Shown here: positions 46,847-55,081 of the stretch, in pieces
Position numbering within the stretch: position 1 is the first letter of the stretch
Layout of the letters: each line of letters begins with the position of its first letter
Assembly (NCBI GenBank): GCA_022795445.1
Contig: JAAWGR010000002.1
Span: 1 to 64,000, forward strand
Direction of reading: 5' to 3'
Length of the DNA stretch: 64,000 bases
DNA from: Oscillibacter sp.
Lineage (GTDB): Bacteria; Bacillota; Clostridia; Oscillospirales; Oscillospiraceae
Notes under the pieces: model-generated
What the model was told of the DNA's origin: nothing
Seen by the model: the letters and a program-made list of their open reading frames with translations, nothing else
Databases searched by the model: none
Program-made: the position numbers and the translations under genes

Positions 46847-48130
46847 ATGGCAGGGAAACTTTATGGCTTATTAGGCCGGAAATTAGGACACAGCTGGTCT
46901 CCCCCTATCCATGAGGCTTTGGGCTGCAAAGGTTACCAGCTGATCGAGCTGGAACCGGAACAGCTGGGGGACTTCCTCAAACGGGAAGACATCGGCGGGC
47001 TGAACGTCACAATTCCCTATAAGCGGGACGTTATGTCCCACTGTGACGTGATCGACCCAGCGGCGGAAGCCATCGGCAGTGTGAACACGCTGGTCCGCCG
47101 GGGCGGAAAACTTTACGGCTACAATACGGATATCGACGGCTTCCGCTATATGCTCCGCCGGGCGAAGATTTCCCTCATGGGGAAAAAAGTAATCATCTTA
47201 GGCAGCGGCGGAGCGTCCCTGACGGCCTATGCCGCTGCGGCACAGGAACACGCCCGGAAAATTGTAGTGATCTCCCGGACGGGCGCAGACAACTATAACA
47301 ACCTCCCAGAGCTTCACGCCGACGCGGAAGCTCTCATCAATACCACCCCTGTGGGCATGTGGCCCAACCTGGAGGGCCGGTGTGTCGATTTGGAACTTTT
47401 GCCTTCTGTAGTGGATGTGGTGGATGTAATCTACAACCCGGGCCGGACAAACCTGCTGCTTCAGGCGGAGGGATTGAGCAGAACGCATAAGCCTTGGAAC
47501 TGGGAACGGGGAGATCCAACTCCCCGCTGTTTCCACTGGACAGGCGGGTTACCAATGCTGGTAGCTCAGGCCAAACGGGCAGAGGAGCTGTTCTTTGGCC
47601 AGCCCATCCCGGACAGTGAGACAGAGGCCCTTGTTGCAAAGCTTTGGCAGGATATGACAAACATTGTCCTCGTCGGAATGCCAGGGAGCGGCAAAACTAC
47701 CGTTGGCCAGGCTCTTGCACAGTTGTCCGGCAAATCCTTTGTCGACTTGGATGACGGTATCGTCCGTAAAGCAGGCAAACCTATCCCGGAAATCATCTCC
47801 AACGACGGCGAAGGAGTATTCCGGAACCTGGAACATCAGGTTTTAATGGAAGCCTGTGCCAAGAGCGGACAGGTAATCGCCACTGGCGGCGGGGCCGTCC
47901 TCTGGTCGGAGAACCGGGAGGCTATGCGCCGTACCGGGCGGGTGTACTATCTCCGCCGCCATTTGGAGGAGTTACCCACCGAAGGCCGTCCGCTCTCCCA
48001 GGCAGGGAAGCTGGAGGAAATGTACCAGCTCCGGAATCCGCTGTACATAGCGGCGGCAGACTTCACGGTCACAAATGACAGCAGTCCGGAGGAAGCCGCT
48101 TCCGGCATTTGGAGGGATTTTTGTGGATAA
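46847..48130 (+). CDS. aroE-aroK: Natural fusion: shikimate dehydrogenase - shikimate kinase
   Basis: 427 residues. 1 to about 265 is AroE: SWSPPIHEALG, GLNVTIPYKRDV, GSGGASLTAYAA (NADP loop), NTTPVGMWPN. About 270-427 is AroK: P-loop GMPGSGKTT (277-285), ATGGGAVLW, and a C-terminal RPLSQ lid. It catalyses two consecutive-pathway steps (dehydroshikimate to shikimate to shikimate-3-phosphate). There is no SD before the kinase part. Six bases from pheA; overlaps aroQ by 8 bases. Confidence 0.95.
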   Translation: MAGKLYGLLGRKLGHSWSPPIHEALGCKGYQLIELEPEQLGDFLKREDIGGLNVTIPYKRDVMSHCDVIDPAAEAIGSVNTLVRRGGKLYGYNTDIDGFRYMLRRAKISLMGKKVIILGSGGASLTAYAAAAQEHARKIVVISRTGADNYNNLPELHADAEALINTTPVGMWPNLEGRCVDLELLPSVVDVVDVIYNPGRTNLLLQAEGLSRTHKPWNWERGDPTPRCFHWTGGLPMLVAQAKRAEELFFGQPIPDSETEALVAKLWQDMTNIVLVGMPGSGKTTVGQALAQLSGKSFVDLDDGIVRKAGKPIPEIISNDGEGVFRNLEHQVLMEACAKSGQVIATGGGAVLWSENREAMRRTGRVYYLRRHLEELPTEGRPLSQAGKLEEMYQLRNPLYIAAADFTVTNDSSPEEAASGIWRDFCG

Positions 48131-48566
48131 AAAAATTCTGGTCCTCAATGGGCCAAATATGAATATGCTGGGCATCCGCCAGCCGGAGATTTACGGCAAG
48201 TCCACCTATGAGGATTTAAAGACCATGATTTCCGCTGAGGCAGAAAAGCTGGGCGTAACAGTCTCCTTCTTCCAGTCGAACCACGAGGGAGCTCTTGTGG
48301 ACGCCATCCAGCAGGCATATTTTGACAAAATAGACGGCATCATCATCAACCCTGCTGCCTATACCCATACCAGCGTGGCGCTCTTGGACGCAGTAAAAGC
48401 CGTTGGCATCCCGACGGTAGAGGTCCATGTCTCTGACCCGGACACGCGGGAGGAGTTCCGGCATGTGTCCTACATCCGTGCCGCCTGCGTGGGAACCATC
48501 CGCGGCCATGGGCTGGCGGGTTATCTGGAAGCCCTGCGGCTTTTGGTGGAACGTGTAGATGGCTAA
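48123..48566 (+). CDS. aroQ: 3-dehydroquinate dehydratase, type II
   Basis: 147 residues from GTG 48123 (SD GGAGGG 6 bases upstream, inside aroEK). Type II signature LVLNGPNMNMLGIRQPEIYG, FFQSNHEG, INPAAYTHTSVAL and EVHVSDPDTREEFRH. Last gene of the operon, completing the path to chorismate. Confidence 0.96.
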   Translation: MDKKILVLNGPNMNMLGIRQPEIYGKSTYEDLKTMISAEAEKLGVTVSFFQSNHEGALVDAIQQAYFDKIDGIIINPAAYTHTSVALLDAVKAVGIPTVEVHVSDPDTREEFRHVSYIRAACVGTIRGHGLAGYLEALRLLVERVDG

Positions 48567-48592
48567 CCACAAAACCTTTACGGCAAAGCAAA

Positions 48593-48620
48593 AGCCCCGG
48601 CTTTTAAGCCGGGGCTCTTT
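48593..48620. terminator. Shared terminator of the aromatic operon and the bmp gene
   Basis: AGCCCCGGCTT / AAGCCGGGGCT with a 2-base loop gap (48593-48616), T-rich on both sides. Confidence 0.85.
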
Positions 48621-48640
48621 CTGTTCGGATTTGGACTGGA

Positions 48641-49870
48641 TTAGATAACGTTCAGGGTCACATTGCTCCAATCCGTGGTTTCGAGCTTGGTGAAGTCGTT
48701 ATCCACGGTGAAAGCGCCGCTCTTAACGGAAGCCAGCAGCTCTTCATACTCGGAGATGCTGTAGTTTTCCAGAGACCAAGTATCGGTGGGGAGGCCAACC
48801 GAGTCCTCCGCAGCGCCCAGGGAGGTGGGCACGCCGCCGATTTCATCCCAAGAACCGTCATAAACCTTGGTCACAGCCCACTGCACCGCGTCGGCAAGGC
48901 CCTTCATGGCAGAAGTCACAACTGCGTCAGACTCGCTGGACTGGTCCACGTCCACGCCAACCACATAGGCGTCATTAGCGGAAGCCGCCGCGGCGATGGA
49001 CTGGAACATCGCGCCGCCGCAGGCAAAGATGATCTCCGTGCCGCTCTGGTACCAGCCGTTAGCCATGGTCTGGAGCTCGGGGGAAGCGGAGAAGCCAGCG
49101 CCGTACTGCCAGCTGTAGTTAATGCTGACATCCACGCCCAATTCGGCAGCCGCCGCATTGGCGCCCTGGACATAACCATAGCCATAACGGCAGCAGGCAT
49201 CGTTGGTGCCGCCACCGCCGCCGGAGAAGCCCAACTTCGTGAAGCCTTCACGAACCACAGCATATCCAGCAAAATAGCCGCACTGCTCTTCCTTGAATGC
49301 AATCGGGGCAACGTTGGTGAGGTTGTTGCCGTCCGCGTCAGCAAGGGGGTAACCGTCGATGAAGATGAACTTTGTGTCAGGGAACTCAGCGGCAGCACGG
49401 GTCAGCGCACCTTCCTGCATGAAGCCAGCGCAGACCACGACGGCAGCGCCGGAATCCACGGCGGCTTTCATCGCGTCGTAACGGTCATCATCAGTAGCTT
49501 CGGTGGCGTTGGCGGGCTGATAATACTTATAGGACAGGCCGTTGGCGGCAGCATAGAGCTTCACGCCGTCGAAGGTGCCCTGGTTGAAGGATTTATCCTT
49601 CAGCTGGCCGACGTCGGTAACGAACGCAATCTCATAGGTGCCGTCGGCAGAAGTCATGGTGTCGTCGATGTCGTCCGCAGACAGCGCTCCAGACATCTGG
49701 GCGTCGTCCGCATCATTGCCGCCGCTGGGCTCCTGGTTCTCATCCTGCTGGGTGTCGCCGCCCTGCTGGGTGTCACCGCCGGTGTCGCCGCTGCCTCCGC
49801 CGCCGCAGGCGGCCAGGGAGAGCACCAGAATCATTGCCAGGATCAGTGCAAGAAACTTCTTCATGTGCAT
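48641..49870 (-). CDS. BMP-family (PnrA-like) nucleoside-binding lipoprotein
   Basis: About 407-409 residues. Signal peptide with lipobox LSLAAC (Cys20 if counted from MKKF, start 49864; an ATG two codons earlier is nearer the GGAAGG SD). A low-complexity linker of about 40 residues with GGDTQQ repeats follows, then the BMP fold (DKSFNQGTFDGVKLYA, GGGGGTNDACCRYGYGYVQGAN, VVGVDVDQSSES). Relatives bind purine nucleosides for an ABC importer. It is downstream of deoC-deoD; the permease and ATPase genes are not in this window. Confidence 0.92.
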   Translation of the reverse strand: MHMKKFLALILAMILVLSLAACGGGGSGDTGGDTQQGGDTQQDENQEPSGGNDADDAQMSGALSADDIDDTMTSADGTYEIAFVTDVGQLKDKSFNQGTFDGVKLYAAANGLSYKYYQPANATEATDDDRYDAMKAAVDSGAAVVVCAGFMQEGALTRAAAEFPDTKFIFIDGYPLADADGNNLTNVAPIAFKEEQCGYFAGYAVVREGFTKLGFSGGGGGTNDACCRYGYGYVQGANAAAAELGVDVSINYSWQYGAGFSASPELQTMANGWYQSGTEIIFACGGAMFQSIAAAASANDAYVVGVDVDQSSESDAVVTSAMKGLADAVQWAVTKVYDGSWDEIGGVPTSLGAAEDSVGLPTDTWSLENYSISEYEELLASVKSGAFTVDNDFTKLETTDWSNVTLNVI

Positions 49871-50007
49871 TATACCTTCCTTTCATATTGCGGCCCATGT
49901 TGGGCCTCGGTCCTGAGGACTGCCTCATTATATCAGCTTATCTCGCCAATTTCAACGGCAATTCCACAATTTTACGGTTTGTTTTCTATTCTTTCCCGTT
50001 TGAATAC

Positions 50008-50721
50008 TCAGCGGGCCATCTCCACCGCAGTCTCCAAGGCAATCTCCATCATCTGTGTGAAGCTGGTCTGCCGGTCGGCAGGAGGCAGCTCTTCGCCGGT
50101 GACAAGGCTGTCAGAGATGGTGCAGATTGTCAGTGCGCGCTTCCCGGCTTCAGCGGCGTTGCAGTACAGCGCAGCAGATTCCATCTCCACCGCCAAAACG
50201 CCCATCTTGCCCCAGTCCAAGGAATTATACGTTTTGTTATAGAAGATATCAGAAGACAGCAGGTTGCCCACAGGTGGCTCCACGCCCAGGCGGCGGGCGA
50301 CAGCCACGGCAGTTTCCAGCAGTTTAAAGTCGGCGATGGGAGCGAAGGTACCAGACATGCCGAACTGGTGGACGTAGTTGGAATCTGTGCAGGCGGCTTG
50401 GCCCATAACCACATCCCTTAGCTTCAGCTTGGGGGAAATGGCTCCGGCGCTGCCGATCCGCATGATGTTGTCCACGTCGTACATATGGAACAGCTCGTGG
50501 GAGTAAATGCCAATGCTGGGCATCCCCATGCCGGACGCCATAACAGAAACAGGCGTGCCCTTATAACTGCCGGTATAACCCTGGATGCCCCGGACGTTAT
50601 TCACCAGCTTGGCGTCTTCCAGGAACGTCTCGGCAATAAATTTCGCCCGCAGTGGATCGCCGGGCATCAGAACGGTTTTCGCGAACGCGCCTTTCGCGGC
50701 TTCATTATGCGGTGTTCCCAT
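50008..50721 (-). CDS. deoD: Purine nucleoside phosphorylase, DeoD type
   Basis: 237 residues. TPHNEAAKGAFAKTVLMPGDPLRA start, GSAGAISPKLKLRDVV, and VEMESAALYCNA with the catalytic SDSL loop late. Splits purine (deoxy)nucleosides into base and (deoxy)ribose-1-phosphate. Four bases after the deoC stop. Confidence 0.95.
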   Translation of the reverse strand: MGTPHNEAAKGAFAKTVLMPGDPLRAKFIAETFLEDAKLVNNVRGIQGYTGSYKGTPVSVMASGMGMPSIGIYSHELFHMYDVDNIMRIGSAGAISPKLKLRDVVMGQAACTDSNYVHQFGMSGTFAPIADFKLLETAVAVARRLGVEPPVGNLLSSDIFYNKTYNSLDWGKMGVLAVEMESAALYCNAAEAGKRALTICTISDSLVTGEELPPADRQTSFTQMMEIALETAVEMAR

Positions 50722-50725
50722 ATGC

Positions 50726-51382
50726 TCACTCCTTCATGGCCTTTACAGCCTTCACAACCCGGCTGGTGCCCAGCCTGGACGCACCCAGGTTGATAAAATC
50801 TTCCGCATCCTTCAGGTCGGCAATGCCTCCGGCGGCCTTGATCTTCACATCCGGACCAACATGCTTGGCAAACAACGCCACATCTTCCCGGGTGGCCCCG
50901 CCGCCGCCGAAGCCGGTAGAGGTCTTGATATAGTCCGCCCCAGAGGCTGTGACAATCTCACACATCTTGACCTTCTCCTCATCGGTGAGGAAGCAGGTCT
51001 CAATGATAACCTTCAGAAGCTTCCCCTTGCAGGCCTCCTTGATCGCCTTGATCTCTGCCAAAATGTCGTCCCAACGCTTGTCCTTTACCCAGCCCACGTT
51101 AATCACCATGTCCACCTCATCCGCACCGTTGTCCACCGCGTCGGAGGCCATGAAGCATTTTGCCGCTGTGGTGTCGTAACCGTTCGGGAAGCCGATCACT
51201 GTGCAAATGGGCAGCTTGCCCGCCGCGTACTCCGCCGCTTGCTTGACGTAACTGGCCGGAATGCACACGCTGGCACAGCCGTATTTTATGCCGTCGTCGC
51301 ACAGGGCACGGATTTCCTCCCACGTAGCGGTCTGTGCCAAAAGCGTATGGTCGCATTTGCCAAGGATTTCTTTCAGTTCCAT
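50726..51382 (-). CDS. deoC: Deoxyribose-phosphate aldolase
   Basis: 218 residues from ATG 51382 (MELKEILGK), SD AAAGGAGAG; the longer upstream frame has no SD. Class I aldolase with Schiff-base Lys in [18 protein letters not shown] before it, and phosphate loop AAGGIADL. Cleaves deoxyribose-5-phosphate to acetaldehyde and glyceraldehyde-3-phosphate. First gene of deoC-deoD-bmp. Confidence 0.96.
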   Translation of the reverse strand: MELKEILGKCDHTLLAQTATWEEIRALCDDGIKYGCASVCIPASYVKQAAEYAAGKLPICTVIGFPNGYDTTAAKCFMASDAVDNGADEVDMVINVGWVKDKRWDDILAEIKAIKEACKGKLLKVIIETCFLTDEEKVKMCEIVTASGADYIKTSTGFGGGGATREDVALFAKHVGPDVKIKAAGGIADLKDAEDFINLGASRLGTSRVVKAVKAMKE

Positions 51383-51476
51383 TTCAGCACTCTCCTTTAT
51401 TTTTTGATTATCCAGCCGTTTCCTTCTCTTGCGCTGCTTTACAGGCACGGCACAGCCTGCGGGGTCTCTGGTCTGT

Positions 51477-51505
51477 ATTGTACCAAACTTTTCCGCACCT
51501 GTCCA
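51477..51505 (-). promoter_or_regulatory. deoC operon promoter
   Basis: Minus strand: TGGACA (51500-51505), 17-bp spacer, TACAAT (51477-51482). Divergent from the protease promoter 12 bases away. Confidence 0.65.
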
Positions 51506-51516
51506 GTGCTGCCCTC

Positions 51517-51545
51517 TTGCAATGGATGGAAAAGCGTGCTAAAAT
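51517..51545 (+). promoter_or_regulatory. Promoter of the S1C protease gene
   Basis: TTGCAA (51517-51522), 17-bp spacer, TAAAAT (51540-51545). Confidence 0.65.
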
Positions 51546-51578
51546 AACGGCAACACTTCTAGTTTTGGAGGCTTCTAC

Positions 51579-52799
51579 ATGAAAAAGAGAATCACAGCAA
51601 TGTTTTGTACTCTGCTTCTGCTGGTTATGACGCTGCCCGCTGTCTCCGCCTTGGAGGGTGAAGGCCGCCGTGCCGCAGACCTGCTGGCGGCGCTGGGCGT
51701 GATCAACGAAGCGGAAGATTACGCGCTCTCCGAGCCCGCTACCCGCAATCAAGCAGCTCTTGTGCTGGTCCGGCTGTCCGGGAAAGAGAATACCACCGGC
51801 AGCGCTTTGGAATACGCCGTGGATCAAAACTGGGTCACCGTTACCAGCAAGCTGGGCGAAGCCGTTGACGCGGACGAGTTCTACGCGTCCCTGTTCCGGA
51901 TGCTGGGCTATACGGAATTCCCGGAGGAAACCGCCGCCACTTATGCGCGGCATATCGGCATGGCTTCCCAAGCCTACACAGGCAGCCTGACCAGGAGCGA
52001 CCTGTTCCAGATCATCCAGGACGTTCTGACTTTCCCCGCCGCCGACGGTGTCAAGGTGATCCAGAAGCGGATCAACCAGGGCCTCTGTACCCAGGCGACT
52101 GCCAACGCCCTGGGCCTGTTTGACGAGGAACTCACTGCCCGGCAGATCGCCGACCGCTACACGTCCGCCGTCTTCTGCATCCGTTCCTACGAAACAGAAA
52201 AAGATTACAAGAATCAAAAGCCTACCGGAGAAGCCAGTGGCTTCTTCATCTCTGCCGATGGACTTGCCTTAACAAACCACCACGCCCTTGACGACGCCAC
52301 TACCGCCACCGCTACCCTGGTGACCGGCGAGACTTATCCCATTGAGCGCGTCCTGTACTACGACGCCGGGATCGACATCGCCCTTGTCCGAGTTTCCCGC
52401 ACAACGGTGGACGGCGTGGAAACCCCCGCTTTCGCTACCCTGGACCTGGCTGGCACGAAGGACCTCCGTCCCGGCGATGTGGTTTACACCTTGGGCAATC
52501 CCTTGGGCCTGGGCCTGGCTGTCAGCAGCGGCATCATCAGCGATGTCAACCGGGATGTTGAGAACTATGACCTGCCTATGGTCATGAACACCGCTGACAT
52601 CTCCCATGGCAGCAGCGGCGGCGCGCTCCTGAATCTCTATGGCCGTGTAACTGGCGTTACCTCTGGTGCATATACTTATGGCAACAACATGTACCTCGCC
52701 GTTCCTGTGGACGTGGTCCTGGAGCTGGACTGGACTGTAGAGGGCCAGCCCCTAGCGGAAGCTACCGCCGAATATCTGGCATCTCTGGAAGAAAAATAA
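51579..52799 (+). CDS. Secreted trypsin-like (S1C/HtrA-type) serine protease with SLH-like N-terminus
   Basis: 406 residues. Signal peptide (cleavage near AVSA/LEG). Residues 30-185 contain repeats resembling surface-layer-homology modules (AADLLAALGVINEAEDYALS, ATRNQAALVLVRLSG). The protease domain follows, with triad His235 (TNHHAL), Asp266 (DAGIDIAL) and Ser346 (HGSSGGALL). No PDZ domain is present, unlike typical HtrA. Probably acts at the cell surface in quality control or processing. Confidence 0.9.
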   Translation: MKKRITAMFCTLLLLVMTLPAVSALEGEGRRAADLLAALGVINEAEDYALSEPATRNQAALVLVRLSGKENTTGSALEYAVDQNWVTVTSKLGEAVDADEFYASLFRMLGYTEFPEETAATYARHIGMASQAYTGSLTRSDLFQIIQDVLTFPAADGVKVIQKRINQGLCTQATANALGLFDEELTARQIADRYTSAVFCIRSYETEKDYKNQKPTGEASGFFISADGLALTNHHALDDATTATATLVTGETYPIERVLYYDAGIDIALVRVSRTTVDGVETPAFATLDLAGTKDLRPGDVVYTLGNPLGLGLAVSSGIISDVNRDVENYDLPMVMNTADISHGSSGGALLNLYGRVTGVTSGAYTYGNNMYLAVPVDVVLELDWTVEGQPLAEATAEYLASLEEK

Positions 52800-52820
52800 A
52801 CCCAACGGTTTCGCAAAAAA

Positions 52821-52842
52821 AGCCCCTAAGGGGGCTTTTTTG
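52821..52842 (+). terminator. Terminator of the S1C protease gene
   Basis: AGCCCC / GGGGCT hairpin (52821-52836) in A-run and T-run context. Confidence 0.8.
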
Positions 52843-52878
52843 CACAAGCCAAGCGGCCCAGCCTATTAGGAGGTTTTT

Positions 52879-53544
52879 ATGCTGAAAGTTAACCGTTTGA
52901 AAAATTTATATGAAGGTCCTCTGCCGCCTATGGTTTTAACAGATTATGATGCGATGTCAAAGTTTTTGAGCAGCGGCGCTCAGCGCTGCAAGTCCTCTGG
53001 ACGAAATTTTGACCTGTTCCTGGACTGGGCCATCCACGCGCTCTTGGCCAGCCTCACCTCGGACAGTGCTTCCCGAATTTTCCTTCCCAAAACGAAAACC
53101 GGCCCCTTTGAGATGGATGACCTGATCCCCATTTCCGGCCTTGTTCCTTCAGGAAAAAAGCGGATCCAATTGCAGGAAGTGAGCCTGATTGCCCCGGTTT
53201 GGAACAACAGCGATTTGGAATCGGCCCTGGAAGCCTTTTACGACAGCGGCTTTGCCGACGTCAAACTGGAACAATCCTTTGGCGGTGTGTACATCGAGGA
53301 ACTGCGCTTGGCAATCATTGATTCGCCCGCGGATGTCAGCGTCCCCTACGTCCTGCGTACTTGGAACCGCGGCAGCGTAGAACTGGACTCTTTCAAACTC
53401 AAGGACCTGGAACCCCAACTCACCACCGACGGCGACAACTGGTATTACCAAGAGGATGGCGAAGAGATTAGCGAACCGGTTTTGGAGCCGCGCATGGCTG
53501 CACTGTATAATTGTGCCCTCCGCCGCTACAACAGCACGGTCTGA
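52879..53544 (+). CDS. Protein of unknown function
   Basis: 221 residues, soluble, no signal peptide. Begins MLKVNRLKNLYEGPLPPMVL and ends ALRRYNSTV; mixed alpha/beta composition with several acidic stretches. No motif recognised. SD AGGAGG at 6-7 bases supports a real gene, and strong terminators flank it on both sides. Confidence 0.75.
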   Translation: MLKVNRLKNLYEGPLPPMVLTDYDAMSKFLSSGAQRCKSSGRNFDLFLDWAIHALLASLTSDSASRIFLPKTKTGPFEMDDLIPISGLVPSGKKRIQLQEVSLIAPVWNNSDLESALEAFYDSGFADVKLEQSFGGVYIEELRLAIIDSPADVSVPYVLRTWNRGSVELDSFKLKDLEPQLTTDGDNWYYQEDGEEISEPVLEPRMAALYNCALRRYNSTV

Positions 53545-53548
53545 AAAT

Positions 53549-53588
53549 AACAGCCCGGTACCCCCCAATAGGTACCGGGCTGTTGTTT
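53549..53588. terminator. Shared terminator between the unknown gene and the FMN reductase
   Basis: 14-base perfect arms (53549-53562 / 53571-53584), then GTTTTA; A-rich on the other side. Confidence 0.85.
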
Positions 53589-54214
53589 TATCGATTAAAA
53601 TTGGTCCGTGCACCAGACTCAGCGGCAGGCGGTTCGATGCCCTTCTCCCGTCCTGCTTCAATACACCGGAGCATCCAAACCATATTGCGCCCTAAATTCC
53701 GCATAGTCTGCAATCCTTCCTGATCCTGTGTAATCTGTTCCGGTCCTGGACCATGAACCATATTCCAATAAGTAGAGCTCACCAAAGGCGTTTGATAGTA
53801 GGTCAGGTACTTGTTCAGCACATCTAATGCAGCGGTGGTCCCAGCACGGCGAGCCACAACGACGGAAGCCATTGGCTTATGTTCAAAAGCGTCTCCACCG
53901 GCGTAAAACATCCGGTCCAAGGCCGCAATCAACCGGCCGCTGGGGCTGGAAAAATACACCGGCGAACCAATAACCAAGCCGTCTGCGGCCCGAATCTTGT
54001 CTAACCACTCATTGACAAAATCATTTGGAAAAACGACACACTTTCCCTTCCGGCCGCATTGGCCGCAGCCGATGCAGCCCGCTATTGGTTTGCCGCCCAC
54101 ATGGAGAATTTCTGTCTCAATGCCAGCTTCCTGGATGGGTTTCGCCACTTCTGCGAGAGCCAAGGCAGTGGTTCCATTTTTCCGGGAACTTCCGTTAATC
54201 ATAACAACTTTCAC
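53588..54214 (-). CDS. NADPH-dependent FMN reductase / flavodoxin-like protein with a ferredoxin-like Cys cluster
   Basis: 208 residues from GTG 54214. Flavodoxin-like FMN_red fold: INGSSRKNGTT phosphate loop, GSPVYFSSPSGRL near residue 83. The insertion CIGCGQCGRKGKC (Cys near 46-58) may bind an iron-sulfur cluster, as in iron-sulfur flavoproteins. Electron transfer partner unknown. Own promoter upstream. Confidence 0.88.
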   Translation of the reverse strand: MKVVMINGSSRKNGTTALALAEVAKPIQEAGIETEILHVGGKPIAGCIGCGQCGRKGKCVVFPNDFVNEWLDKIRAADGLVIGSPVYFSSPSGRLIAALDRMFYAGGDAFEHKPMASVVVARRAGTTAALDVLNKYLTYYQTPLVSSTYWNMVHGPGPEQITQDQEGLQTMRNLGRNMVWMLRCIEAGREKGIEPPAAESGARTNFNR

Positions 54215-54261
54215 TTAAAACAATCCTTTCTTTTTGTTGCCGTTTCTGCCACTTTTGTGCC

Positions 54262-54290
54262 ATTATATAACATCCCTCCTAGAAAATCAA
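54262..54290 (-). promoter_or_regulatory. Promoter of the FMN reductase gene
   Basis: Minus strand: TTGATT (54285-54290), 17-bp spacer, TATAAT (54262-54267). Confidence 0.7.
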
Positions 54291-54302
54291 CCAGAACACG
54301 GA

Positions 54303-54331
54303 TTGCTTTCAAACCCAAGCTGTGATATACT
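54303..54331 (+). promoter_or_regulatory. Promoter of the acetyltransferase gene
   Basis: TTGCTT (54303-54308), 17-bp spacer, TATACT (54326-54331), 32 bases before the ATG. Confidence 0.65.
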
Positions 54332-54363
54332 GCACCTACTTTATGAGGAAAGGACACGTTTTT

Positions 54364-54978
54364 ATGACCGAATTAGAACGTATGTTGTCCGGAAAACTAT
54401 ATTATCCTGGGGATGAAGCCCTTGTCAAAGCCCGCAGGAAAGCACAGACTCTCTGCTGGCAGTACAACCGGACGCACCCTGAAGCCTACGCGGAACGTAC
54501 AGATATCCTAAAACAGCTCCTAGGCGCAATGGGGGAAAATTGTTACATCAAACCAACCTTTCAATGCGATTATGGTTCGAATATCTATCTGGGCGATCAT
54601 TTTTATGCAAATTGTGACTGCGTGTTCCTGGATGTTGCCCCTATCACCATCGGCCGGGATGCCTACCTTGCTCCCCGGGTTTGCCTCTACACGGCCGGGC
54701 ACCCTACCACACCGGAGGTTCGCAATGCCGACCTGGAATTCGGCCTGCCGATTACCATCGGTGACAGCGTGTGGATCGGCGGAAATGCTGTTATTCTTCC
54801 CGGCGTTACCATTGGTAGCGGCACGATCATCGCCGCAGGTTCTGTGGTTACGCGAGATATCCCCTCGAACGTGATTGCTGGGGGAAATCCCTGCAAGATC
54901 CTCCGTCCCCTTACTGACGCAGACCGTACCAAGTGGGAGGACCAGCGCCGTTTATATGAGGAATCCAGGCAGGCATAA
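54364..54978 (+). CDS. Maltose/galactoside O-acetyltransferase family protein
   Basis: 204 residues from ATG 54364 (MTELERMLSGKLY), SD AAAGGA. N-terminal Mac domain, then a left-handed parallel beta-helix of hexapeptide repeats (NIYLGDHFYANCDCVFLD, ITIGDSVWIGGNAVILPGVT, IGSGTIIAAGSVVTRDIPSN) with catalytic His in YTAGHP. Acetyl-CoA-dependent acetylation of a sugar, presumably in detoxification. Confidence 0.92.
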   Translation: MTELERMLSGKLYYPGDEALVKARRKAQTLCWQYNRTHPEAYAERTDILKQLLGAMGENCYIKPTFQCDYGSNIYLGDHFYANCDCVFLDVAPITIGRDAYLAPRVCLYTAGHPTTPEVRNADLEFGLPITIGDSVWIGGNAVILPGVTIGSGTIIAAGSVVTRDIPSNVIAGGNPCKILRPLTDADRTKWEDQRRLYEESRQA

Positions 54979-55045
54979 GAATATGATGCAACAGCCCCAT
55001 AGCCACTATTGTATCCAGCAATTCCCTTGCAGATTTAAATAAAAA

Positions 55046-55076
55046 TCCCCCGGCGGCTTGGGAAACCGTCGGGGGA
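55046..55076. terminator. Shared terminator between the acetyltransferase and glgP
   Basis: TCCCCCGGCGG / CCGTCGGGGGA (55046-55056 / 55066-55076, one wobble). On the minus strand it is followed by ATTTTTATTT, ending the glg operon. Confidence 0.8.
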
Positions 55077-55081
55077 TATAG

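Noticed and set aside
49690-49810. Repeat cluster in the bmp gene (GGTGACACCCAGCAG-like)
   Set aside because: Simple in-frame linker repeats (GGDTQQ) of a lipoprotein, not a CRISPR or mobile-element signal.
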